A DNA stretch of 64,000 nucleotides, from the NCBI RefSeq assembly GCF_008974325.1, contig NZ_BKCG01000001.1:744001-808000 (forward strand), written 5' to 3'. The notes under the pieces are model-generated. The model had not been told where the DNA came from. It made no database searches and worked only from the letters and a program-made list of their open reading frames with translations. Below are positions 54,116 to 63,517 of this stretch, piece by piece. Every line of letters begins with the position of its first letter. The first letter of the stretch is position 1. Origin of the DNA: Patiriisocius marinus. GTDB taxonomy: Bacteria; Bacteroidota; Bacteroidia; Flavobacteriales; Flavobacteriaceae. Made by a program: the position numbers and the translations under genes.

Positions 54116-54787
54116 CTATTTTTTTCCCGCAACAATTATTACAATTTCTCCTTTAGGTGGTTTGTTAGTGTAGTGCGCTAAAACTTCAGCAGCTGTACCG
54201 CGTTTTGTTTCTTCATGCAGTTTTGTAATTTCTCTTGAAACAGAAACTTGGCGTTCCTCCCCAAAATATTCCACAAATTGCCCCAATGTTTTTATCAACT
54301 TATGAGGAGACTCATAGAAAATTATCGTTCTAGTTTCTTCAGCTAAAGCTAAAAAGCGCGTTTGACGACCTTTTTTAACTGGTAAAAATCCTTCAAACAC
54401 AAACTTGTCATTTGGCAAACCACTGTTGACCAAAGCTGGTACAAATGCGGTTGCTCCAGGAAGACAATCTACTTCAATACCTGCTTCTACGCAAGCACGC
54501 GTTAGTAAAAACCCAGGGTCGCTAATTGCGGGAGTTCCGGCATCACTAATTAGTGCGACAGTTTCCCCTCCTTTAATACGAGCAACAATTCCTTCTGTAG
54601 TTTTGTGCTCATTATGCATATGATGTGAATGCATTTGGGTGGTAATTTCAAAATGCTTTAAAAGTTTCCCGCTAGTTCGGGTATCTTCTGCAAGAATTAA
54701 ATCTACTTCTTGTAAAACCTCAACTGCACGAAAAGTCATGTCTTTTAAGTTTCCAATAGGTGTTGGTACTAGGTATAGTTTTGACAT
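54116..54787 (-). CDS. rsmI: 16S rRNA (cytidine1402-2'-O)-methyltransferase
   Basis: A 223-residue tetrapyrrole-methylase-fold enzyme that methylates C1402 of 16S rRNA near the decoding site. It has LYLVPTPIGNLKDMTFRAVEVL at the start, AEDTRTSGKLLKHF, then ALISDAGTPAISDPGF, and the S-adenosylmethionine site CLPGATAFVPALVNSGLP. It lacks the C-terminal extension of longer relatives. The stop codon is 8 bases from the convergent receptor gene end. Confidence 0.96.
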   Translation of the reverse strand: MSKLYLVPTPIGNLKDMTFRAVEVLQEVDLILAEDTRTSGKLLKHFEITTQMHSHHMHNEHKTTEGIVARIKGGETVALISDAGTPAISDPGFLLTRACVEAGIEVDCLPGATAFVPALVNSGLPNDKFVFEGFLPVKKGRQTRFLALAEETRTIIFYESPHKLIKTLGQFVEYFGEERQVSVSREITKLHEETKRGTAAEVLAHYTNKPPKGEIVIIVAGKK

Positions 54788-54847
54788 AGAATATACTATC
54801 AGTTTGTGATTTATAATTTGAACTCTTTCTTGTCTAAATATTCATTG

Positions 54848-55081
54848 TCAAAATTCCTTAAATAAAATGGAAAATCCCATCATAAACAGCATTACTATTA
54901 CTGCCCAAGAGTCAACGAACGTTTTCCAAGATAAAACACTATGATTTTTCATTCTCCAAGATTCTTTGAAAAATATTCTTAATGCAAGAGAAATAAAACC
55001 TAAACCAATAATTACAACTCCTATTTCAAAGGGAACTTGTTCAATTAATTTATTTAAAAACCTAGAAAATTGTTTAACCAT
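54848..55081 (-). CDS. Small membrane protein of unknown function
   Basis: A 77-residue protein with two hydrophobic spans (FEIGVVIIGLGFISLALRIFF and WAVIVMLFMMGFSILF). I recognise no family. The start codon overlaps the DoxX-like gene stop codon by one base (TAATG), so it is coupled to it. Confidence 0.7.
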   Translation of the reverse strand: MVKQFSRFLNKLIEQVPFEIGVVIIGLGFISLALRIFFKESWRMKNHSVLSWKTFVDSWAVIVMLFMMGFSILFKEF

Positions 55082-55437
55082 TAATTGAACCTCACTATTT
55101 TTCCAAAGAAATAGGAAACTAAAATTAATATCATTGTTACGAGGGTTTGCGTAACATCATGCCCTGCTTGTTGATGCGCAAAAAAAGCAAGAACAACATC
55201 AAAGAAGAACCCTGCATATGCCCACTCCGTTAACCAATTACTTTTTCGCCAAAGTACCATAATCACTCCAAGTATTTTAGCAATCGCTAATGGGTATACT
55301 AAATACGTTGGGTAATGTAGCGCTTCAAAAAAGCCAGCAACCATTTCTGGTTTTGTTAAATACATTCCTGCGGAATATAAAAACATCGCACACATAAATG
55401 CCGTAGCTATCCAATAAATGCTTTTTTGTGTTTTCAT
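55081..55437 (-). CDS. DoxX-family membrane protein
   Basis: A 118-residue protein with four spans in the DoxX-like arrangement: IYWIATAFMCAMFLYSAGMYL, YLVYPLAIAKILGVIMVLW, AYAGFFFDVVLAFFAH and TMILILVSYFFG. Typical of the DoxX-like group that runs in small envelope or redox operons; substrate unknown. Start chosen at 55437 (MKTQKS) because a longer frame to 55500 lies within the preceding gene. The gap to that gene is 4 bases. Confidence 0.82.
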   Translation of the reverse strand: MKTQKSIYWIATAFMCAMFLYSAGMYLTKPEMVAGFFEALHYPTYLVYPLAIAKILGVIMVLWRKSNWLTEWAYAGFFFDVVLAFFAHQQAGHDVTQTLVTMILILVSYFFGKIVRFN

Positions 55438-55441
55438 AATC

Positions 55442-56239
55442 TTAATTGAAACGTTTTTCAAGCAACAACATAAACCGCTCTTCAAACTCCTCTTTATCAA
55501 CCCAATTATTATAGTCTGGTTTTACTTGATTTTGGATAAAGTTATTAGCTTCATTGTAAGATGTAAAAGTGTTTATTTGCGAGAGAACACGTTGTAAATC
55601 GTCTGCACTACCTGTAAAAAGATGTTTTGTAAATGCTATACGGTCATTTAAACCTAGTTTTAACGAACCACTTATAGCATCATTAAGAGATTTTGGTTTG
55701 TCTGATATACCCTTATCTTTTACTAAATCTTGCTCTGATGATGGAGCCTCAATACCCTTTGCTGGTTCTCTTTTTTCTAGAATAGGCTCTTCTTTTGGTT
55801 TTACCTCTTGTACTTTACGCTCAAAGGTTGGTGTTTCTTGGTATCGAGCAGCAAATTCTTCAAGATCATTTTTAATGTATTTCTTTTCTGGAAGTATTTC
55901 TTCTAAAAGGTCATCAACTTTTTGTGATTCCTTAGGCATTTGTGCCACAAGATCTTTAATTTTTTCCATTACAGGTTCAACAAGTGCATCTTTATGTTCT
56001 GGTGCAGGAACCGCTTCTGGTTCTTTAAACCAATTTTCCTCACGGTAACTTTTTGAATCTAGAGCAGCAGCTTGTTTTATTGCTTGTTGGGTAGTGTCCT
56101 TCTCTAAATATTCAAGTACAGTAAGTTTTTCAAAGAGAGTGACTATAGTTTTTTTATGATTAGCGATATCAAAGTCGCCATCTGCAATTAATAGTTGTTT
56201 TGCTAGTTTATCGATTTCTTTTGCAATAGCTTGTCTCAT
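55442..56239 (-). CDS. Conserved-looking protein of unknown function, charged middle region
   Basis: A 265-residue soluble protein. The N-terminus is helical (MRQAIAKEIDKLAKQLL). Residues of about 75-180 are Glu/Lys/Pro-rich and probably unstructured. The C-terminus holds a compact helical domain (SGSLKLGLNDRIAFTKHLF, DDLQRVLSQINTF, DKEEFEERFM). I recall proteins with this GLNDRIAF-type domain as widespread in Bacteroidota but without function. It is divergent from tdk and heads the run with the two membrane proteins. Confidence 0.7.
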   Translation of the reverse strand: MRQAIAKEIDKLAKQLLIADGDFDIANHKKTIVTLFEKLTVLEYLEKDTTQQAIKQAAALDSKSYREENWFKEPEAVPAPEHKDALVEPVMEKIKDLVAQMPKESQKVDDLLEEILPEKKYIKNDLEEFAARYQETPTFERKVQEVKPKEEPILEKREPAKGIEAPSSEQDLVKDKGISDKPKSLNDAISGSLKLGLNDRIAFTKHLFTGSADDLQRVLSQINTFTSYNEANNFIQNQVKPDYNNWVDKEEFEERFMLLLEKRFN

Positions 56240-56384
56240 TAGAATTCCTTTTTTTTTATTGGCTTTTAAATTTTAGTACCTCATAAAATCAAAGTTTATG
56301 AGTGTTGGGCAAATTTGTTTTTATAAATTTACGCATTCAGAAGTAAAACGGAAAGTTAGTACATTTTCGTCTAAAATATCCCAT

Positions 56385-57044
56385 ATGTTTTTAGAAAATA
56401 CAGTAAACCAAAAAGAACAATTCGGATGGATCGAAGTGATTTGTGGTTCTATGTTTTCAGGTAAGACTGAAGAATTACTTAGACGTTTAAAACGTGCTAA
56501 GTTTGCACGCCAAAAAGTAGAAATCTTTAAACCATCTGTAGACACGCGTTATGATGAAGAAGAAGTGGTTTCTCACGATAAAAATAAAATTAGATCAACA
56601 CCTGTTCCTGCTGCTGCTAATATTCCAATTTTAGCTGATGGATGTGACGTTGTTGGTATCGATGAGGCACAATTCTTTGATGCCGAAATAGTAAAGGTTT
56701 GTAATGATCTTGCAAATAGAGGTGTTCGTGTAATTGTCGCAGGTTTAGATATGGATTTTAAAGGAAATCCTTTTGGACCAATGCCAGCCTTAATGGCTAC
56801 TGCAGAATATGTAACAAAAGTACACGCTGTTTGCCCACGTACAGGAAATCTTGCAAATTATAGTTTCAGAAAATCTACTAGTGATGACCTTGTTCTTTTA
56901 GGAGAAACTGAAGAATACGAACCATTAAGTCGTGCTGCATTTTATAAAGCAATGCTCCGTGAAAAAGTGCGTAAATTAGACGTTCAATCTCACGAAGAGT
57001 TAAACAGTAAAACAGAAGATTCTCTAGGAAAACAAGCACAATAA
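56385..57044 (+). CDS. tdk: Thymidine kinase
   Basis: A 219-residue type II thymidine kinase. The Walker A loop is [15 protein letters not shown], the catalytic-side motif DEAQFF, and the lasso region reads [16 protein letters not shown]. The usual zinc CxxC pair is not complete there, as in other Bacteroidota. It salvages thymidine. The ATG at 56385 ([15 protein letters not shown]) is chosen since relatives start here; a longer frame to 56298 has an unlike N-terminus. alr starts 4 bases after its stop codon. Confidence 0.95.
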   Translation: MFLENTVNQKEQFGWIEVICGSMFSGKTEELLRRLKRAKFARQKVEIFKPSVDTRYDEEEVVSHDKNKIRSTPVPAAANIPILADGCDVVGIDEAQFFDAEIVKVCNDLANRGVRVIVAGLDMDFKGNPFGPMPALMATAEYVTKVHAVCPRTGNLANYSFRKSTSDDLVLLGETEEYEPLSRAAFYKAMLREKVRKLDVQSHEELNSKTEDSLGKQAQ

Positions 57045-57048
57045 AAAG

Positions 57049-58158
57049 ATGTCTAAAGCGCTTGAAACTCAACTTGAAATTAACTTAAGTGCTCTTGCAC
57101 ATAATTACCATTTTTTAAAAAGTAAGCTACATGCTGCCACTAAAATGATGGCTGTGGTTAAAGCTTTTGGTTATGGAAGTGATGCCGTTGAGGTTTCAAA
57201 AGAACTTGAAAAACTTGGTGTTGCATATTTTGCTGTTGCCTATGCTAATGAAGGAGTAGAATTAAGGAATGCCGGAATTAAAAGTCCTATTTTAGTTTTG
57301 CATCCACTCCCTACAAACTTTAATGTAATTATTGAGCGTTGCCTAGAACCTAGTATATATTCATTGAAAATGTTAGAAGGTTTTTTGTCTTTTGCAAAGC
57401 AAAAAAATCAAACAGATTATCCTGTACATTTAAAAATTAATACTGGTTTAAATAGATTGGGCTTTTCGGAAAATGAAATATCTGAAGCTTTAAAAATAAT
57501 TACTTCTCAATCATATATTAAGGTTCGTTCTATTTTCTCTCATCTTGCCGCAAGTGAGGATCCTAATGAGAAAGAATTTACAGAGCGACAACTTAAATTG
57601 TTTAGCAATATTTCGGAAACTATTATTTCGGCTTTGCCTTATAAACCTTTTCGTCATACGTTAAATACATCGGGAATTATCAATTATCCTGAAGCGCAAT
57701 ACGATTTGGTTCGATCTGGAATTGGGTTATATGGTTTTGGTAATGATAAAACTATTACTGCGCAATTACAACCAGTTGCAACATTGAAAACTGTTATTTC
57801 GCAAATTCACGAACTTCAACCTGGTGATACATTAGGTTATAACAGAGCCTTTAAAGTTGTGTCTAAAACGAGAACAGCTACTTTACCAATAGGTCATGCT
57901 GATGGTATATCAAGGGCTTATGGGAATGGTGTTGGTTGGGTTACCATAAATAATAAAAAAGCACCTATTCAAGGTAATGTATGTATGGACATGATAATGG
58001 TTGATGTTACTAATATTGATTGTAAGGAAGGAGATGAAGTTATTGTTTTTGGAACAGTTTCAACTGCCGAAAATCTATCTAATGAGATAAACTCTATTCC
58101 TTATGAGTTAATCACTGCAATTTCTCAGCGGATAAAACGTGTGGTTCATCGAATATAG
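57049..58158 (+). CDS. alr: Alanine racemase
   Basis: A 369-residue PLP enzyme that makes D-alanine for peptidoglycan. The PLP Lys is K38 (MAVVKAFGYGSDA). The glycine-rich phosphate site and catalytic Tyr region are seen in YDLVRSGIGLYGFG, GDTLGYNRAF and the GNVCMDMIMVDVT loop. Length is normal. It forms an operon with tdk. Confidence 0.96.
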   Translation: MSKALETQLEINLSALAHNYHFLKSKLHAATKMMAVVKAFGYGSDAVEVSKELEKLGVAYFAVAYANEGVELRNAGIKSPILVLHPLPTNFNVIIERCLEPSIYSLKMLEGFLSFAKQKNQTDYPVHLKINTGLNRLGFSENEISEALKIITSQSYIKVRSIFSHLAASEDPNEKEFTERQLKLFSNISETIISALPYKPFRHTLNTSGIINYPEAQYDLVRSGIGLYGFGNDKTITAQLQPVATLKTVISQIHELQPGDTLGYNRAFKVVSKTRTATLPIGHADGISRAYGNGVGWVTINNKKAPIQGNVCMDMIMVDVTNIDCKEGDEVIVFGTVSTAENLSNEINSIPYELITAISQRIKRVVHRI

Positions 58159-58238
58159 TTTCTGCTGACAGGCTTTATATGTTAAAGAAAACAAAAAATT
58201 ACTATCTTGCCGTCCAATAATCATAAAACCAAATAATA

Positions 58239-58640
58239 ATGTTAAAAGAATTTAAAGATTTTATAATGACGGGTAACGTCATCGATTTAGCAGTAGCTGT
58301 ATTACTTGCAGGAGCTCTAGGTCTAGTAGTAGGTGGATTTGTTAGTGATATTATGATGCCTATTGTAGGTCATTTCACTGGCGGTGTTGATTTCGCTGAA
58401 TTAAAAGTAGTATTAGATGATGCTGTTGTAGGCGCAGATGGTGCAGTAATTAAAGCTGAAAATGCAATTATGTATGGTAAGTGGATAAACGCTATCATCA
58501 ACTTAATCATTGTAGGATTTGTATTGTTTATGATCGTTAAAGCATACAACAAAACAAAAACTCCTCCAGCTCCGGCAGCACCTGCAGGACCAAGTGAGTT
58601 AGATATCCTTAAAGAAATTAGAGATTCACTTAAAAAATAA
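58239..58640 (+). CDS. mscL: Large-conductance mechanosensitive channel
   Basis: A 133-residue channel that opens under osmotic downshock. The N-terminus MLKEFKDFIMTGNVIDLAVAV and first span, the GGVDF loop and second span (INAIINLIIVGFVLFMIVKAYN) are typical, followed by a Pro/Ala linker and the C-terminal helix SELDILKEIRDSLKK. It forms a pentamer in the inner membrane. Monocistronic with a terminator. Confidence 0.97.
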   Translation: MLKEFKDFIMTGNVIDLAVAVLLAGALGLVVGGFVSDIMMPIVGHFTGGVDFAELKVVLDDAVVGADGAVIKAENAIMYGKWINAIINLIIVGFVLFMIVKAYNKTKTPPAPAAPAGPSELDILKEIRDSLKK

Positions 58641-58656
58641 TTGACATTGTCAATCT

Positions 58657-58695
58657 CTATCACACTCCTCTATGTAAGTGTGATAGTGTTTTTTT
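58657..58695 (+). terminator. Terminator after mscL
   Basis: CTATCACACT pairs with AGTGTGATAG around a 10-base loop; seven T follow two bases later. Confidence 0.9.
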
Positions 58696-58756
58696 GAGAA
58701 AGTGAAGCTCTAAAGTAAATAATACTTAGGACCGCTACACTACCTAATTAATTAAA

Positions 58757-58791
58757 CCCCACTATCGTTTTCGATAGTGGGGTCTTTTTTT
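58757..58791 (+). terminator. Second terminator-like hairpin between mscL and asd
   Basis: A perfect 11-base-pair stem (CCCCACTATCG with CGATAGTGGGG, TTTT loop) is followed by a T-run. It ends 64 bases before the asd start codon. It may be a leftover terminator or, if asd is transcribed from upstream, an attenuator. Confidence 0.8.
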
Positions 58792-58855
58792 GAGTTCAAG
58801 TCAAATGGGGTTTCAAAAAATGGGAGTATTTTTATACAAAAATAATTGTTGTACT

Positions 58856-59845
58856 ATGAAGATAGCTGTAATTGGTGCCACTGGAATGGTTGGCACAGTA
58901 ATGTTGAAAATACTTGAGGAGCGTAACTTTCCTTTAACCGAACTACTTCCCGTAGCCTCTAAGCGTTCTATTGGGCGTGAGTTAGTATTTAAAGGGAAGA
59001 TGCATAAAATTTTAGGAATGAAAGAAGCTGTTGCGGCTAAACCTGATATTGCTATTTTTTCTGCTGGTGGAGAAACTTCATTAGAATGGGCTCCTAAGTT
59101 TGCTGAAAACGGTACAACTGTTATCGATAACTCTTCTGCTTGGAGAATGAAAGAGGGATACAAATTGATTGTTCCAGAAATTAACGCTAAAATTTTAACG
59201 AAGGATGATAAAATTATAGCAAACCCAAATTGCTCAACTATACAGTTAGTGATGGCATTATCTCCATTACACGATAAATATAAAATGAAAAGGGTTATTG
59301 TTTCTACCTATCAGTCTGTTTCAGGAACTGGTGTTCATGCAGTTCGTCAATTAGATAACGAAACTAAAGGCATAAAAGGGGCTATGGCGTATCCTTATCC
59401 TATCAACAGAAATGCCATCCCGCATTGCGATGTTTTTATGGAAAATGGTTATACAAAAGAAGAATTAAAGCTAGCTCAGGAACCACAAAAAATACTTGAC
59501 GATCGTACATTCTCAATTACCGCAACAGCAGTTAGAATACCTACCGCTGGTGGACATAGTGAATCTGTAAATGTGGAGTTTGAAAATGACTACGACCTAA
59601 AGGAGGTTAGAACCATATTACATAATACTCCAGGAATTGTTCTTCAAGATAATCCAGATACCAATACTTACCCAATGCCTATTTATGCGAAAGGTAAAGA
59701 TGACGTTTTTGTAGGTAGGCTTCGTAGAGATATGACTCAACCTAATACTCTAAATATGTGGATTGTGAGTGATAACCTTCGTAAAGGAGCCGCTACAAAT
59801 GCCATTCAAATAGCAGAATACTTACTGGTTAATAGGTTACTGTAA
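58856..59845 (+). CDS. asd: Aspartate-semialdehyde dehydrogenase
   Basis: A 329-residue enzyme that reduces aspartyl phosphate in the lysine, threonine, methionine and diaminopimelate pathways. The NADP loop is GATGMVG near the start. The catalytic Cys is in ANPNCSTIQLV and the catalytic His in RIPTAGGHSESV. The start is the ATG at 58856 (MKIAVIGATG); upstream ATG codons in frame would run through the terminator. Confidence 0.97.
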   Translation: MKIAVIGATGMVGTVMLKILEERNFPLTELLPVASKRSIGRELVFKGKMHKILGMKEAVAAKPDIAIFSAGGETSLEWAPKFAENGTTVIDNSSAWRMKEGYKLIVPEINAKILTKDDKIIANPNCSTIQLVMALSPLHDKYKMKRVIVSTYQSVSGTGVHAVRQLDNETKGIKGAMAYPYPINRNAIPHCDVFMENGYTKEELKLAQEPQKILDDRTFSITATAVRIPTAGGHSESVNVEFENDYDLKEVRTILHNTPGIVLQDNPDTNTYPMPIYAKGKDDVFVGRLRRDMTQPNTLNMWIVSDNLRKGAATNAIQIAEYLLVNRLL

Positions 59846-59878
59846 ATCAACAATGTAAGGTGTTTTCATTTTTTCGTC

Positions 59879-59886
59879 TAAATTTG
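59879..59886 (+). promoter_or_regulatory. -7 element TAAATTTG of the small membrane protein gene
   Basis: A full TAnnTTTG match, 23 bases before the ATG at 59910. Confidence 0.5.
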
Positions 59887-59909
59887 GCATACAACCCAAA
59901 AATAAATAG

Positions 59910-60323
59910 ATGAAAAAAATTCATATAGCACTTCGAAGTGGTTTAGGACTAATGTTACTAGCCTTTGGTTTAAACAAGTTTTTTTGGTTTATGCCAGATT
60001 TTGATTTCACTGGATATCCAGAGGCAGAACATTTATTTAGCACTTTACGTTTTTCAGACCATGCTTCATCTGCAAGCGAGTCAACTGGAAAAGGATATAT
60101 TATGGGTTTAGTAGGACTCTCGGAAATAATAATTGGTCTACTCTTAATTTTAAACAAATGGACTCGTTTAGCATTACTTATGTTAGTGCCTATTTCTGTA
60201 AACATTGTACTATTCCATTTATTTGTAAATCTGCCTAATATAGGTCCTGCGTTACTAGTTGCTATTGTTAATGGCTATTTAATCTACATAAATTGGGATT
60301 CTTACAAGTCAATTTTCTCATAA
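59910..60323 (+). CDS. DoxX-like membrane protein
   Basis: A 137-residue protein with four hydrophobic spans (LRSGLGLMLLAFGLNKFFWF, YIMGLVGLSEIIIGLLLIL, LALLMLVPISVNIVLFHLFV and ALLVAIVNGYLIYINW). Layout and the FGLNKF start resemble DoxX/SURF4-like proteins. Function unknown. Independent promoter and no close partner; the next gene has its own promoter. Confidence 0.75.
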   Translation: MKKIHIALRSGLGLMLLAFGLNKFFWFMPDFDFTGYPEAEHLFSTLRFSDHASSASESTGKGYIMGLVGLSEIIIGLLLILNKWTRLALLMLVPISVNIVLFHLFVNLPNIGPALLVAIVNGYLIYINWDSYKSIFS

Positions 60324-60364
60324 TTCACTCATTCAAACCACAATAGCTGTTAAATAACTGTATA

Positions 60365-60398
60365 TTGTGTTAGTTTTTTAGCGTTTATGTTATATTTG
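60365..60398 (+). promoter_or_regulatory. Promoter of the diheme cytochrome lipoprotein gene
   Basis: TTG (60365-60367), a 23-base spacer and TATATTTG (60391-60398). The -7 element is a full match; the spacer is at the long limit. Confidence 0.55.
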
Positions 60399-60418
60399 AT
60401 GTTCTTTCTTAAATTATT

Positions 60419-61825
60419 ATGAAAAATAAGTTTTCTTTATTGTTGTCTAGTATTGCACTTTTAAGTGTAATTATCTCTTGTAGTGAAGACGATAACGGTG
60501 GAGAAGTATATGTTCCGTTAGAAATTACAACTCAACAAGATGTAGTACAGGTTTCAACATTATCTACAGTTGAAATTGATATTTTTAACAATGACACTAA
60601 TATTCCTCAAGATGGAATATTAACTATTACAGCACCAACAAATGGAGCTGCAACAATAAACAATAACCAAAGTACAAATGATGTAAGAGATGACGTTGTT
60701 ACTTACGATCCATCTCAAAATTTCACTGGACAAGATAGCTTTCAATATACTATTTGCCTAAATGATGGTACAAATTGCAAAACAGCAACTGTAAGTATTG
60801 ATGTTTTTAATGAAACTCCAGTTACTTTAGATTTGGGTTCTTTTCCATATAACACCCTTTCAGAATATAATTTTTTTAGCGGAAATATTACAGATGTTCA
60901 AGCTGCCTATGGTGTTTTAAAATACGAGCCTATCACCCCTCTTTTTACGGATTACGCAGAAAAGGACAGATATCTGTGGATTCCGCCTGGACAAAAAGCA
61001 TCATATATTGCAGATAATAAATCTTTAGATTTTCCAACAGGAAGTGCTTTAATCAAAGTTTTCTATTACAACAACGTAGTTAACGATGCTGTTCTTCCAA
61101 ATAATTCTACTAGAATAATGGAAACTAGAGTTATGGTAAAAATGGATTCCGGATGGGAATTTGCTGAATACATTTGGAATGACGATCAAACTGAAGCTTT
61201 TTTAGACAAAACAGGAGATGGAGGTTTTAAAGAAACAGAATGGATTAGAAACGGTGAAACTCGATTTGTAAATTATAGATTTCCCGCAATGAGCCAATGT
61301 ACTATTTGCCATAATACAGGAAGTTTTACCCCTTTAGGGATCAAACCTGAAAGTATAAATTCGGAAATTGTTTATGAAGATGGTATCCAAAATCAATTAC
61401 AAAAAATGATTGATTTTGGATACCTTGAAAATTCATTACCATCAACAATAACAACAGTTGCAGACTGGACAGATATGTCGGCTCCTTTAGAAGAAAGAAT
61501 GAGAGCTTATATAGATATCAATTGTGGTAATTGTCATCAAGATGGTGGTCAAGGAGATTACAGAGGTATTAGATTGTCATATACAGACACAAACAACTTA
61601 GACAACTTAGGCGTTTGTATTGACGCAGACACTCCAATTCCAGGATTGACAGGGCAAAAACTAATTGCTCCTATGGATATAGATAATTCAATAATTTACT
61701 TTAGAATGGCTGTCGAAGGCGATGGTCAATATAAAATGCCTCAATTTGGGCAAAGTTTAGCTCATCCAGAAGGCCTTGCCTTAATGGAGGACTGGATTAA
61801 TTCACTAACCGAAGATTGCGACTAA
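60419..61825 (+). CDS. SO2930-family-like diheme c-type cytochrome lipoprotein
   Basis: A 468-residue lipoprotein with lipobox ISCSEDD. Residues of about 35-135 form an Ig/cadherin-like beta domain (VSTLSTVEIDIFNNDTN, FTGQDSFQYTICL). The C-terminal part contains two heme sites, CTICH (C294/C297/H298) and CGNCH (C369/C372/H373). It resembles the SO2930 family and would sit in the outer membrane or periplasmic face, passing electrons. The T9SS protein gene follows after 20 bases, so they are probably co-transcribed. Confidence 0.85.
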   Translation: MKNKFSLLLSSIALLSVIISCSEDDNGGEVYVPLEITTQQDVVQVSTLSTVEIDIFNNDTNIPQDGILTITAPTNGAATINNNQSTNDVRDDVVTYDPSQNFTGQDSFQYTICLNDGTNCKTATVSIDVFNETPVTLDLGSFPYNTLSEYNFFSGNITDVQAAYGVLKYEPITPLFTDYAEKDRYLWIPPGQKASYIADNKSLDFPTGSALIKVFYYNNVVNDAVLPNNSTRIMETRVMVKMDSGWEFAEYIWNDDQTEAFLDKTGDGGFKETEWIRNGETRFVNYRFPAMSQCTICHNTGSFTPLGIKPESINSEIVYEDGIQNQLQKMIDFGYLENSLPSTITTVADWTDMSAPLEERMRAYIDINCGNCHQDGGQGDYRGIRLSYTDTNNLDNLGVCIDADTPIPGLTGQKLIAPMDIDNSIIYFRMAVEGDGQYKMPQFGQSLAHPEGLALMEDWINSLTEDCD

Positions 61826-61845
61826 CTAACTAAAACCAAAAAAAA

Positions 61846-63456
61846 ATGAAAAAACTACTATTTTTACTGGCAATGACAGCAGGATTTACTGCCAGTGCAC
61901 AAGTTTCCTTTTCAACACAATCCATTGGTACAAACTATACAGATCGTGGAATTGTAGATATGAATGGTGATAATTTAGACGATATTATTTCAATTTCTAC
62001 AAATAAAATCCAAATGTTTATTCAACAAACTGATGGGACTTTTGAAGAACGTGAAGTAACAACTACAAATGCTAACAATACACCTTCTTGGAGTCTTGCA
62101 GCAGCAGATTATGATCGTAATGGATTTACAGACCTACTTTACGGTGGAGGTAGTGGTGTAACATTTATGAGAGCGAATGCTGAAGGAACAGCTTTTACTG
62201 AAGTTTCTGGGCCTGAATATGTATTTTCACAACGTTCAAATTTTGTAGATATTAATAATGACGGACATTTAGATGCCTATGTGTGTCACGATGTTGAACC
62301 TAGCGTTTATTACATTAATGACGGCGATGGTAATTTCACATACAATCAAGGTGGGTTAGGTGATTATCCTTCAGGAGGACATTATGGTTCTGTTTGGGTT
62401 GATTTTGACAATGATCGTGATGTAGATTTATTTATCGCTAAATGTGGTGGAGAATCTGCTAGACGTGACAATGAAATGCACGTAAATAATGGTGATGGCA
62501 CATTTACTGAAATGGGTGCTTCTATGAATCTTGAAGATGATATGCAAACTTGGTCTAGTGCTTGGGCAGATTATGATAATGATGGAGATATGGATGCTTG
62601 GATAGGAGCGAGCACATTCAACAATGGTTTCCACAGACTTATGGAAAACAATGGTGATGGTACTTTCACTAACGTAATTGCTGATTCTGGACTAACAGGT
62701 TTTAATACAACTGATATCGAAAACCAAACATATGACTTTGATAACGATGGTAATGCTGATATCGTTTCGGGAGGATATATTCTTTACGGAAATGGAGATT
62801 TAACTTTTACTATTGGAACTGAAAACATAGGAAATGGTGGTTTTGGAGATTTAAACAATGATGGATTTATTGACTCAATGGGTAACAGTTTCTACCGTAT
62901 TAACAACGCTAACTCTAATAACTGGTTAAAAATAAACACAAAAGGTGTTCAAAGTAATTTAGACGGAATAGGGGCGAGAATTGAAATTACTACAGACTCA
63001 GGCAACCAAATTAGAGATGTACGTAGCGGTGAAGGATTTCGTAACATGAGTACATTAAATACTCACTTTGGATTAGGAGCAGACACACAAGCAAACACAG
63101 TTACAATATACTGGCCATCAGGAATAATTGATGTATTTGAAGATGTTGAAGCTAATACAACACACACTTTTACTGAAGGCGAAAGCATTTTAGGTATTAA
63201 TGAAAATCAAACTGTTGATGTAATTATCTATCCTAACCCTGCAGTTGACCAATTAAATATTACTAACATTGAAGATAATATTGATCCTATTTATACCATT
63301 TTTGACTTATCTGGAAGACGTGTAATGCACGGTGAAATCTCTAATGGAGGTTCAATTAACGTATCGCAACTTGCATCTGGACAATATCTTTTAAGAATTA
63401 TCGACAAAAAATTTAAACGTAAAACGTTGAAATCAAAGAAATTTACTAAGCGATAA
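61846..63456 (+). CDS. CRTAC1-like protein with FG-GAP repeats, ASPIC/UnbV domain and T9SS signal
   Basis: A 536-residue secreted protein with a signal peptide ending in ASAQ. Residues of about 25-330 are FG-GAP/VCBS-type repeats (DMNGDNLDDI, DYDRNGFTDLLYGG, DINNDGHLDAYV, DYDNDGDMDAWIG), each with a calcium-binding DxDxDG-like loop in a propeller. The ASPIC/UnbV domain is near 360-440 (GIGARIEITTDSGNQIRDVRSGEGF). The last 75 residues are a T9SS sorting domain. It lies between two related cytochrome-type lipoproteins. Confidence 0.9.
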   Translation: MKKLLFLLAMTAGFTASAQVSFSTQSIGTNYTDRGIVDMNGDNLDDIISISTNKIQMFIQQTDGTFEEREVTTTNANNTPSWSLAAADYDRNGFTDLLYGGGSGVTFMRANAEGTAFTEVSGPEYVFSQRSNFVDINNDGHLDAYVCHDVEPSVYYINDGDGNFTYNQGGLGDYPSGGHYGSVWVDFDNDRDVDLFIAKCGGESARRDNEMHVNNGDGTFTEMGASMNLEDDMQTWSSAWADYDNDGDMDAWIGASTFNNGFHRLMENNGDGTFTNVIADSGLTGFNTTDIENQTYDFDNDGNADIVSGGYILYGNGDLTFTIGTENIGNGGFGDLNNDGFIDSMGNSFYRINNANSNNWLKINTKGVQSNLDGIGARIEITTDSGNQIRDVRSGEGFRNMSTLNTHFGLGADTQANTVTIYWPSGIIDVFEDVEANTTHTFTEGESILGINENQTVDVIIYPNPAVDQLNITNIEDNIDPIYTIFDLSGRRVMHGEISNGGSINVSQLASGQYLLRIIDKKFKRKTLKSKKFTKR

Positions 63457-63478
63457 TCCTAATAATTTAATAGTTAAT

Positions 63479-63513
63479 AGCACCATTAGGACAAATCTTA
63501 ATGGTGCTTTTTA
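63479..63513 (+). terminator. Terminator 10 bases before the next start codon
   Basis: AGCACCATTA pairs with TAATGGTGCT around a 10-base loop and is followed by T. It lies between the CRTAC1-like gene and the lipoprotein gene starting at 63518. I saw no separate promoter in the few bases after it. Confidence 0.8.
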
Positions 63514-63517
63514 TTTT